Part shown: in pieces, positions 1-5,951 of the stretch
Position numbering within the stretch: position 1 is the first letter of the stretch
Layout of the letters: each line of letters opens with the position of its first letter
From: an uncultured Eubacteriales bacterium
GTDB lineage: Bacteria > Bacillota > Clostridia > Oscillospirales > Acutalibacteraceae
Direction: 5' to 3'
Assembly: GCA_900319615.1 (NCBI GenBank)
Contig: ONPE01000054.1
Coordinates: forward strand, 1,961 to 19,182
Length of the DNA: 17,222 nucleotides
Program-made: the position numbers and the translations under genes
Notes under the pieces: model-generated
Seen by the model: the letters and a program-made list of their open reading frames with translations, nothing else
Told to the model about the DNA's origin: nothing
Database searches by the model: none

Positions 1-783
1 ACCACCTTCTCGGATACCGACGTTACTCAGGGCGAGACCTACCGCTACCGCGTGAAGAGCTTCCGCGAGCTGTACGATACCTCTTACAGCTCCGACGCGG
101 CTTCGATGACCTTCATCGCGGGTCTGTGCGGCCCCAACTACTCCATCACCTCGCGCCTCGGACGCGTGAACCTGAGCTGGAACAAGAACCCCTACGCCAC
201 CCACTACGAGGTCTATATGTCCACAAGCCCCGATAACTCTACCTTTGAGCTGCAGTTCACCACGCCGCGCCTGTACTACAACACCCCCAAGCTGCCCGTG
301 GGCAAGACCTACTACTTCCGCGTGCGCTCGATTTACAAGAGCGGCTCTACCGTGATAGAGGGCACCAGCAACAAGAAGAGCGCGACGATCACCGATACAG
401 CCTACGGCGAGTATGTCGGCGACACCTACATCGAGGTCAGCATCGACCAGCAGCATATGTGGGCGTACAAGGACGGCAGACAGGTCGTGACTACCGAGGT
501 CGTCACAGGCAACTACGGCACCCACGATACCCCCACCGGCTACTATGAGATCGAGTACAAGGACACCGACACCTATCTCGTAGGCGACACATGGAACAGT
601 CATGTCGACTACTGGATGCCCTTCTACGGCGGCTACGGCATACATGACTCAGACTGGCGCTCGGAGTACGGCAACCCGATCTACAAGGGCGACGGCTCCC
701 ACGGCTGCGTCAACACGCCCATCGGCGCTATGACAAAGCTCTACGACAACATCCCGACAGGCACTCCCGTCATCATCTACTGA
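1..783 (+). CDS. FN3-repeat L,D-transpeptidase (YkuD family), 3' part only
   Basis: The reading frame is open from base 1, so the gene begins before the window; the GTG at 52 is internal. The visible 260 residues start inside one fibronectin type III-like repeat (motif YRYRVKS), continue through a second (YYFRVRS near residue 110), and end in a YkuD domain. That domain opens with YIEVSIDQQHMWAY and carries the conserved His in GYGIHDSDW and the catalytic Cys in SHGCVNTP (codon 706-708). YkuD enzymes make 3-3 peptidoglycan cross-links, or attach proteins to the wall, using this Cys as acyl acceptor. The protein should act outside the membrane, but the signal peptide lies off the window. The next gene begins about 57 bases downstream with no terminator between, so co-transcription is possible. 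The family call is secure; the exact substrate is not known. Confidence 0.93.
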   Translation, partial: TTFSDTDVTQGETYRYRVKSFRELYDTSYSSDAASMTFIAGLCGPNYSITSRLGRVNLSWNKNPYATHYEVYMSTSPDNSTFELQFTTPRLYYNTPKLPVGKTYYFRVRSIYKSGSTVIEGTSNKKSATITDTAYGEYVGDTYIEVSIDQQHMWAYKDGRQVVTTEVVTGNYGTHDTPTGYYEIEYKDTDTYLVGDTWNSHVDYWMPFYGGYGIHDSDWRSEYGNPIYKGDGSHGCVNTPIGAMTKLYDNIPTGTPVIIY

Positions 784-840
784 TACCGCAAGCGATAATC
801 CCGCGCGACCCCTTCATCCTTCCCCACAGAGGTGATATAC

Positions 841-1548
841 TTGAACAAGATCAAAAGGCTGACAGCCCTGATACTCGCGGTGCTGCTCCTCGCTTTCACG
901 GCAGGGTGCAGCGTTGAGCTGACGGAGAATCAGGATAAATCGGGCTTCTCGGTAAACTTCTCGCCGAAGGTATCGGATACCGAAGAGCAGACCGAAGCCC
1001 CTGCAAAGCAGAACTCAAAAGCTGACTCCAAATCAGACTCTAAGGCTGACTCTAAAGCAGAATCCAAATCGGAAGCTAAATCCGACTCCGGCACAGACAA
1101 GCAGTCTTCACAGACGACCTACACGATGGCGGACGTCAAGAAGCTGAAAAACACCGGGAACTTTGCGAAGAAGACGCTCGAGCATATCTTTGACGGCACC
1201 ATCAACGGCAAGGGCAAGGCTACCGGCTATCACTACACGATGGTGACCGACAGCAAGGGCAAAGTCATAGACGGCACGCGCTCAAAGGTCGACGAGAACG
1301 GCGTGTTCACCGGCAAGGTCGAGGTAGACGGGGTAAAGAAGAACGGGTTCAGCTCCTTCTTCCCCGAGAGCTGGTCTCCGCAGCAGGTGGTAGACGCGAT
1401 AAACACCGCCTACGACGACGCTTTAGACGACCCGAGCAATCCCAAGGGCTCGATCTGGATAGGTTACAGCGGCGATCTGGAGATAGATATGTACCTCAAC
1501 TCCGACAAGAAAATCACCAGCGCTTTCCCGATCTATGAAGGAGACTGA
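841..1548 (+). CDS. Lipoprotein with bacterial EndoU-type RNase domain
   Basis: A GTG at 832 is in frame, but GAGGTG at 829-834 overlaps it and lies six bases before TTG 841, so TTG is preferred, giving 235 aa. The protein has a lipoprotein signal peptide with lipobox FTAGC (Cys23), then a flexible Ser/Lys/Asp/Glu linker of repeated SKAD/SKSD units (about 58-90). The C-terminal domain (about 108-235) matches bacterial EndoU: first His in EHIFDG (His115), second in GYHYT (His131), Lys167 before SSFFPESWS, an AINTAY helix, and a final ITSAFP motif. EndoU domains are metal-dependent or metal-independent RNases, often toxin warheads in contact-dependent and polymorphic toxin systems. Here the domain would be lipid-anchored outside the cell. 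The motif match is by eye. The active-site His-His-Lys pattern appears complete, which argues for an active enzyme. The next gene starts three bases after the stop. Confidence 0.8.
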   Translation: MNKIKRLTALILAVLLLAFTAGCSVELTENQDKSGFSVNFSPKVSDTEEQTEAPAKQNSKADSKSDSKADSKAESKSEAKSDSGTDKQSSQTTYTMADVKKLKNTGNFAKKTLEHIFDGTINGKGKATGYHYTMVTDSKGKVIDGTRSKVDENGVFTGKVEVDGVKKNGFSSFFPESWSPQQVVDAINTAYDDALDDPSNPKGSIWIGYSGDLEIDMYLNSDKKITSAFPIYEGD

Positions 1549-1551
1549 TTT

Positions 1552-1971
1552 ATGAATTACGAGATCAAGATAACTGAGCACAAGCGCCCCCTCCCCTATG
1601 TGGTCTTCGAGGACGAAAAATACGATCTGCTGGGTGAATTCCTGCTTGCGGAGAGGAGTTTTCGGCGCGATATTTTAGCCGCGGCGAATGACGTAGACCC
1701 CGGATCTGAGGAATCTGCGGATTTCTCCGGCAACGCCTTCTCCCTCGAGATAAACAGGGATACCTGCAGGATAACGAACGATCTCGACGGAAGAGAGCTC
1801 GAGCTGCCGACCTCGGAGTTCAAGGCGGTACTGCTCGACTACATCTACGCCCTGCGCGCGATAAAGGTGAAGGAAAAGCTCGAGAAGCTCGGGCACGATC
1901 ACGACCATCATCACGACCATCATCACGGCTGTGATCATCAACATGATCAAGGCGACGAAAACGCTCAGTAA
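1552..1971 (+). CDS. Small protein with His-rich tail, coupled to EndoU lipoprotein
   Basis: This 139-aa protein starts at ATG 1552, with AAGGAG eight bases upstream, inside the end of the EndoU gene. No family is recognised. It has no signal peptide or membrane segment, so it should be cytoplasmic. Residues 1-110 look like a small alpha/beta domain with mixed charge, ending in a helix (LLDYIYALRAIKVKEKLEKL). The last 25 residues are dominated by His and Asp (HDHDHHHDHHHG), a typical metal-binding tail. The tight spacing behind a putative RNase toxin makes an immunity protein the natural guess. That role is inferred from position alone: a lipoprotein exported from the cell might not need an immunity partner, and a metal-binding accessory role is an alternative. 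Confidence 0.75.
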   Translation: MNYEIKITEHKRPLPYVVFEDEKYDLLGEFLLAERSFRRDILAAANDVDPGSEESADFSGNAFSLEINRDTCRITNDLDGRELELPTSEFKAVLLDYIYALRAIKVKEKLEKLGHDHDHHHDHHHGCDHQHDQGDENAQ

Positions 1972-2157
1972 GCCTGTCGGCTGATCTGCGACACCGCCGC
2001 AGAATGAATCAACGAATAAACTTCCCCGGTGTAAGCACCAAAGTGTCCGCCGGACACTTTACCCTCGCTATGCTCTGGGGGTATTATCCTAAGAGGATAA
2101 ATCCTCCCCTGCGGGCACTTCCGCTGCAGGCAGCGAGGTATTTTACCCCTTTTAATA
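1972..2157. other. Structured intergenic segment with nested hairpins
   Basis: No gene is supported here. Two clear hairpins are visible: AAAGTGTCC-GCC-GGACACTTT at 2040-2060, and TTATCCT-AAG-AGGATAA at 2084-2100. The second is extended by flanking GGGGG and TCCCC. ACCCTCGCT near 2061 can also pair with AGCGAGGT near 2135. The segment runs into the dispersed repeat at 2158 and may be part of the same mobile or repeated unit, or a structured 3' end of the upstream operon's mRNA. No known riboswitch motif was recognised. Confidence 0.5.
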
Positions 2158-2283
2158 GGTTGAGATTGCCACGGGCGCATACAAATCGTCATTCCGAGGA
2201 GGTCTCACGGGGTCCCCGAAAAGCCCCTGCTTTTTGGGGAGAGGAGGAGTCGCAGCGCGAGCACTTGCGCCCTCGCAATGACG
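2158..2283. repeat. Dispersed intergenic repeat, copy A
   Basis: This copy contains GGTTGAGATTGCCAC at 2158-2172, identical to the copy at 15042-15056. It ends with CCTCGCAATGACG at 2271-2283, also shared with the other copies. An inner pair of inverted ends is visible: CGTCATTCCGAGG (2187-2199) against CCTCGCAATGACG, matching at 12 of 13 positions. The interior is GC-rich and can fold (CCCCGAAAAGCCCC and TTTTTGGGGAG). It has no coding capacity and looks like a small non-autonomous or palindromic repeat family. Confidence 0.75.
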
Positions 2284-2300
2284 TTTTTAAACAAAACAAT

Positions 2301-2338
2301 ACACCTCGCAGCTGTGCATTTGGCTGCGAGGTGTTTTT
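2301..2338 (+). terminator. Rho-independent terminator
   Basis: A perfect 12-bp stem (ACACCTCGCAGC / GCTGCGAGGTGT) with a 10-base loop is followed by TTTTT. It is the first strong terminator downstream of the EndoU/His-rich gene pair on the + strand, lying beyond the dispersed repeat. Confidence 0.85.
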
Positions 2339-2440
2339 GTATATGCTGCTATATCGTGCTGTTCCCTGATAAAGGACTTATACCGATATCCCGGTTACAG
2401 GCTTTTGCAATTGCCGGAATAATAGTATGAGGCGCTCGGA

Positions 2441-2557
2441 TCAACCTCTTATAGGTGTTTCATCTTCCTCTTCAAGAGGATTGCTCAAAAGGATAACGTC
2501 CTCGGTCTGAAACTTGATGAGCTCGAGCTCAGCGCGTTTATACTGTTCTTTTTCCAT
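2441..2557 (-). CDS. 38-aa acidic peptide of unknown function
   Basis: The start ATG (2557-2555) overlaps the TGA stop of the upstream frame as TGATG. GGGAGGT lies a few bases before it, so translation is likely coupled. The peptide begins MEKEQYKRAELELIKFQTED, continues VILLSNPLEE, and ends in an acidic stretch with DETPIRG. From memory, an early Tyr, alternating hydrophobics (L-E-L-I-K-F) and then an E-D-V-I segment resemble a class of short Clostridia proteins that look like RiPP precursor leaders. That resemblance is weak and unverified, and no modifying enzyme or transporter is nearby. It could equally be a small regulatory or accessory peptide. The overlap and RBS are what support it as a gene. 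Confidence 0.55.
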   Translation of the reverse strand: MEKEQYKRAELELIKFQTEDVILLSNPLEEEDETPIRG

Positions 2558-2874
2558 CAGTTACCTCCCTGATTACGATTGAAGTATTCATACGCCTCGA
2601 CCCAGTACAGATAGAGGGCGTTGGTTGTGTTGACAAGCTCTGCGTCGTCCGGGGACTGCTGCACCTTGCTGCAGTAGGTCAGCGGACTGTAGGTCACGGC
2701 GTCGGCGCCGTCGACCTGTACGGTAAAGCTTTGGTTGAGATCATTCACAGCGGTCGGCAGTACGTCATCCGTATCCGCAACATCGCCGCGTACGATCTCA
2801 ATCAAGCCGCGGCGGATGTTAACGGGCTTTTTGAAATCAATATCCGGTCAAAAATCAGATTCATACTTATTCAT
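2557..2874 (-). pseudogene. Reading frame with early in-frame TGA, unknown function
   Basis: From ATG 2874 the frame encodes MNKYESDF, meets TGA at 2850-2848 (codon 9), then stays open for 96 more codons to the stop at 2559-2557. The region just after the TGA (PDIDFKKPVNIRRGLIEIVRGD) looks like ordinary protein, suggesting the ancestral start lay upstream and the TGA is a point mutation or sequencing error. The alternative start is TTG 2805, giving 82 aa, but no ribosome binding site precedes it. No family is recognised. The visible part is a small soluble acidic protein with a C-terminal Tyr/Trp-rich helix (LYLYWVEAYEYF). It overlaps the start of the 38-aa peptide gene by one base, so the two probably formed an operon. 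Whether it is expressed is uncertain. Confidence 0.45.
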
Positions 2875-2946
2875 AATAAGGATAACACATATCTCCCGCA
2901 ATTTCAATTAATAATACGATTATTTTAGTAAACTGCAGTATATGAC

Positions 2947-2976
2947 AAAAAAAGAGGCTGTCGCGAAGACAGCCTC
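2947..2976 (-). terminator. Duplicated rho-independent terminator (distal copy)
   Basis: GAGGCTGTC-GCGAA-GACAGCCTC gives a perfect 9-bp stem, followed on the minus strand by seven T. It is identical in stem and loop to the hairpin at 3222-3244 and lies in the same orientation, downstream of the hydrolase gene. Confidence 0.8.
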
Positions 2977-2999
2977 CCAGTCTGTAGAAAAACCAATTG

Positions 3000-3199
3000 T
3001 CATTACGAGGAGGGCACTACAAATCACCTTATTATTGCCCGACGTGGTAATCCCCCTGTCGGAAATACCGTTTGGAGTAAGTGATACAGGTATTCTCTGC
3101 TTGTGGGATTGGGCATGTGTGCCTTTATCTTTTCCGGCTAATAGGGTTAGATATACTTTTCTAAAAGGCGAATAATGACGCGCGCGTCCTCGCAATGAC
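3000..3199. repeat. Dispersed intergenic repeat, copy B
   Basis: The copy is bounded by inverted ends GTCATTACGAGG (3000-3011) and CCTCGCAATGAC (3188-3199), matching at 11 of 12 positions. The 20 bases at 3026-3045 are, in reverse complement, 19/20 identical to 15025-15044 in copy C, so B lies in the opposite orientation for that part. It sits exactly between the two terminator copies. No gene is supported inside it. Confidence 0.7.
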
Positions 3200-3215
3200 T
3201 GTCGGTCTTATCGGC

Positions 3216-3244
3216 AAAAAAGAGGCTGTCGCGAAGACAGCCTC
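3216..3244 (-). terminator. Rho-independent terminator of the dockerin hydrolase gene
   Basis: The hairpin GAGGCTGTC-GCGAA-GACAGCCTC (3222-3244) is followed on the minus strand by six T. It starts only 12 bases after the hydrolase stop codon. Confidence 0.88.
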
Positions 3245-3256
3245 CTGAATATTTGC

Positions 3257-4864
3257 TTAGTGAACGGGGAAGTATCCGGGATAGCAGCCGGGATAATATC
3301 CGAAAACAGGATAGTAACCGGGATACATATAGGGAGAATAATGGTGACAGAAGCGGCTGTTGATGTAGCCGGGCATAGGCATAGCTAATATCTTGCGCTG
3401 GATCCATGTGGCGTCGAGGACTGTAACGCTGCCGTCGCAGTCGATATCGAGGACTCTTACGCCGAGATACATATCTATCATGTTGGCGTAATAGCACTGG
3501 ATGAGGGTAACGTCGATGATGGTGATCTGGCCGTCGCCGTCAGCGTCGCCGATGACAGGATCCTGCTCGGACTCGGGGTCGATCTCAACGCCCATGCGGG
3601 AGAGGATGGTGTCGCTGAGGGTGTAGCTCATGATGTTGGCGATCTGCTTATGGCCGTTCTCGTCCGGATGGGGATCGAGGTTGCACTCGTTGTCGATGCC
3701 GTAAACGTCTACATAGATAGCGCCGGTCTCGTCAGCGATAGCCTTCAGCTTCTCGTTGAGAGAAGTGATCTGAGAATCTACGTTTCTGCCTACTGCGAGG
3801 TACTGGAGCGGATAAGAGATCTCTTCTGCAACGATACCGAGCAGAGCCTTGAAGCGCTCGGTGCCCTTCTCGCAGGCGCTGAGTTCTTCAACATTCTCGG
3901 TGAACTCTTCGTTCTTGCCTTCGATCTCTTCGTCGTCGATAACGTCTACCTCGCCGTACTTGCCGCAGTTTTCACCTGCGAGAGCAAGAGAAGCAGAGAA
4001 GATGTTGGAGATAACGGTGCACAGGTCGCGGACCTGACCCTTGTACTCGAGGGAGTTGCCGTAGGGGTTGAACATACCTACCAGAGCTACGTCAGCGTCG
4101 CTGTTGATGCTCTGGATGGTCTCTACGGTAGTCTTGACGTTAGCTGCAGAGTCAACGACATAAGACTCTTTGTTCTTTACAACACCGGAGAAATACTTTG
4201 CTGCTTCGACAGCGTCCTCAACGGTGATCTCATCAGCCTTGGACAGAACCATCAGAGCGCCGCCTGCGACGGTCTTGGCGTCCTCGCCGAACAGAGTCAG
4301 CATGACAGCCATGCCGACAGCCTGCATGATGGGGTTATCGCTGAACACGCACGGCTCGAGGATAGCCATAACCATGTCGTTGCCGCCGAGCTGTACGCTT
4401 ACGAGGTCAGCCTCGGAGAGATACTTGTTGAAGATATCGTGATAATCCGCCAGAGGAGCGCTTGAGCCCTCGCCGTTGAATTTCTCGAAGATCCACTCTG
4501 CGATCTCGCCCTTGAAGCCCTCGGTCTGGAGAGCGCGGGTGACGTCCTGAGCGCGGTAAGCGGTAGCTGCAAGGTTAGTGGCTTTGGTGGTGTAGCCGTA
4601 GGTCTCGCCGATCTCGTTGAGAAGCTCGCCGAAAACAGCGGGATAAGCTGCCTTGACAGGGTCAGCGATCAGGTCTTCGGTAACCATTATAGCGGGGTCG
4701 CTTGGAAGGTCGCCGCTCTCGCTGGAAAGGCCGAAGCCCGAAGCGATGCTGTCGCCGAAGGCAACGTAATTGTAGGTCTTAGCCTCGGTCTCATCGGCAT
4801 AAGCGACAACGCTGATGCCGGAGAGCATCACTACAGCTAAGAGAAGTGAAATAACTCGTTTCAT
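3257..4864 (-). CDS. Secreted SGNH/GDSL hydrolase with type I dockerin
   Basis: The 535-aa protein starts at ATG 4864 with GGAGGT six bases upstream. Residues 1-23 are a signal peptide. The catalytic domain shows SGNH block I FGDSIASG (Ser39), block III LGGND (160-163) and block V LDPHPDENGH (Asp397, His399). Block II (NLAATAYRA) has Ala where Gly is common. Residues 437-498 form a dockerin with two calcium loops, GDADGDGQITIID and DIDCDGSVTVLD, each followed by a helix (VTLIQ, ATWIQRK). It would bind a cohesin on a scaffoldin, so the enzyme is probably a cellulosomal or surface esterase acting on acylated polysaccharide or lipid; the substrate cannot be told. The 37-residue tail after the dockerin is rich in Tyr, Pro and Gly (YPGYYPVFGYYPGCYPGYFP), which is unusual because dockerins are normally terminal. 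Confidence 0.93.
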   Translation of the reverse strand: MKRVISLLLAVVMLSGISVVAYADETEAKTYNYVAFGDSIASGFGLSSESGDLPSDPAIMVTEDLIADPVKAAYPAVFGELLNEIGETYGYTTKATNLAATAYRAQDVTRALQTEGFKGEIAEWIFEKFNGEGSSAPLADYHDIFNKYLSEADLVSVQLGGNDMVMAILEPCVFSDNPIMQAVGMAVMLTLFGEDAKTVAGGALMVLSKADEITVEDAVEAAKYFSGVVKNKESYVVDSAANVKTTVETIQSINSDADVALVGMFNPYGNSLEYKGQVRDLCTVISNIFSASLALAGENCGKYGEVDVIDDEEIEGKNEEFTENVEELSACEKGTERFKALLGIVAEEISYPLQYLAVGRNVDSQITSLNEKLKAIADETGAIYVDVYGIDNECNLDPHPDENGHKQIANIMSYTLSDTILSRMGVEIDPESEQDPVIGDADGDGQITIIDVTLIQCYYANMIDMYLGVRVLDIDCDGSVTVLDATWIQRKILAMPMPGYINSRFCHHYSPYMYPGYYPVFGYYPGCYPGYFPVH

Positions 4865-4896
4865 TTTCTACCTCCTGAGTTTTTTAAAAAATGAAG

Positions 4897-5063
4897 TAAG
4901 GCAACACCGCACAATTCACGGCGCACGCCTTGCCGGCTAATTTATTCGCCATATCGCCCAAAAATCAGCACCCATACGTCAGTATGCGAACTGATTATTT
5001 GTCCAATATGTCGAAAAATGTATCTCGACAATCCGCACACCTGAATTATGCGGTATTGCCTTA
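4897..5063. repeat. 167-bp palindromic MITE-like element
   Basis: The ends are inverted repeats of 22 bases, starting TAAGGCAACACCGCA at 4897 and ending TGCGGTATTGCCTTA at 5063, with 20 of 22 matching. The interior is also an imperfect palindrome: ATTCGCCATAT near 4943 pairs with ATATGTCGAA near 5008. The whole element folds into one long hairpin centred on CATAC-GTCA-GTATG near 4980. TTTTTAAAAAA lies just outside both ends (about 4881-4891 and 5069-5079). It has no coding capacity and lies immediately upstream of the dockerin hydrolase gene. Confidence 0.75.
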
Positions 5064-5103
5064 ACGCTTTTTAAAAAAGCAATAATACCAAATCAATACC
5101 GGA

Positions 5104-5455
5104 TCAATACTTGTAATGTATGACGCCGATCTTCCTCCTGACGGTGTGCTCGCCGTCCTCGGAGTAGTTGACGAGATAGTGGTGGTTCTCGTCACAGGGA
5201 GAGACATAGCCCTTGTAGTCATGTGTAAGCAGGACATAGTTGCGCTTGTTGGTGATCTCGCCGAGCTCGAACTCCTGATAGAACTTGACGGCGTCGAGCA
5301 GCTTGACATGAACGTGCGGCTCGAGAGGCAGACCGGTCTCGTTGGTCTTGGTCTTCCCTTCTTCTGAAATGATTTTTGCGATCGGGATACATATCCGGCA
5401 GAATTGTTTCTGAAACGGTTCATATGCCGGGTTGGATCAGCTTTGAGAAAAGCAT
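5104..5455 (-). pseudogene. Frameshifted 116-codon gene of unknown function
   Basis: No single open frame with a start codon covers this gene. From ATG 5455 the frame reads MLFSKLIQPG and stops at TGA. One base out of step, an open frame runs AYEPFQKQFC, passes GLPLEPHVHVKLLDAVKFYQ, and ends RRKIGVIHYKY at 5104. The two frames overlap around the CCC at 5431-5429, and removing one base there gives a clean 116-aa protein. A TTGATT-17-TATAAT promoter lies about 40 bases upstream. The protein has no signal peptide and no recognised family; it is moderately charged and His/Tyr-rich near the C-terminus (DENHHYLVNY). The smooth protein sequence after correction argues for a recently broken gene, a frameshift by slippage, or a sequencing error. 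Confidence 0.65.
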
Positions 5456-5495
5456 AATAATCCCTATTATCCCACTATTCAAAATTAACAGACAT

Positions 5496-5524
5496 ATTAT
5501 AATAAATCGTTAAATAAAAATCAA
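5496..5524 (-). promoter_or_regulatory. Sigma-A-type promoter for the frameshifted gene
   Basis: On the minus strand TTGATT (5524-5519), a 17-base spacer and TATAAT (5501-5496) lie about 40 bases ahead of ATG 5455. Spacing and the -10 box match the consensus. Confidence 0.65.
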
Positions 5525-5566
5525 GCTTTATTACAAAAATGCATTGTCCCAATTTGGAACGTACCC

Positions 5567-5594
5567 TTGTAAAAGAGAAAAACCGCAGTATAAT
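5567..5594 (+). promoter_or_regulatory. Orphan promoter-like sequence
   Basis: TTGTAA (5567-5572), a 16-base spacer and TATAAT (5589-5594) point right, into about 350 bases (5595-5950) with no supported gene on the + strand. It may be chance in AT-rich DNA or may drive a small RNA running towards the 3' end of the transglutaminase gene. No + strand terminator was found before that gene. Confidence 0.35.
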
Positions 5595-5854
5595 CGCGTT
5601 TTTGGGGATCTCAGCAAAAAACTTTCAAAGAACATTTACCCAAATCTCCGTATATTTATCCAATTTCACGTACCGTTTTTACGCGGATGCGAAATTCGTC
5701 GGGGCGTGATAATGCTAATACGGAAACATACATTAAAATAATAACATATTAAAGCAGAAATTCAAGAGCAGGGATATGATTTTTCTTCGTCATTTTCAAC
5801 AAGAAAGCGTGCTCCTCGCGCATTTCACATAGCCGTCGCTCATTCCTTCAAAGC

Positions 5855-5892
5855 AAAAAAACTCCCCGGTGACTGTTCAATCATCGGGGAGT
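5855..5892 (-). terminator. Rho-independent terminator of the intact transglutaminase gene
   Basis: ACTCCCCGGTGA (5861-5872) pairs with TCATCGGGGAGT (5881-5892), 12 bp with one mismatch and an 8-base loop, followed on the minus strand by seven T. It lies about 60 bases after the stop. Confidence 0.85.
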
Positions 5893-5894
5893 AA

Positions 5895-5931
5895 AGGCGA
5901 TACCGCACACATGAATCGTACGGCGTCGCCT
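5895..5931. repeat. Short hairpin related to the ends of the 4897 element
   Basis: AGGCGATACCG (5895-5905) and CGGCGTCGCCT (5921-5931) form an imperfect hairpin. The AGGCRATACCGCAC core resembles the terminal inverted repeats of the palindromic element at 4897-5063, so this may be a minimal or solo copy. Confidence 0.5.
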
Positions 5932-5951
5932 AAGGTAGTTTATCTGACTGA

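Noticed and set aside
52..783. GTG 52 as the start of the L,D-transpeptidase
   Set aside because: The frame is open to base 1 and encodes the earlier part of the same FN3 domain.
2004..2369. 121-aa open frame on the + strand
   Set aside because: It runs through hairpins, repeat copy A and a terminator, has no ribosome binding site, and its composition reflects the repeats.
3650..4465. 271-aa frame opposite the dockerin hydrolase
   Set aside because: Val/Leu-rich shadow of a well-supported gene; similar long antisense frames occur opposite the FN3 genes for the same codon-use reason.
5544..5741. 65-aa frame from a TTG on the + strand
   Set aside because: It has no ribosome binding site, and it starts upstream of the only promoter-like sequence there.
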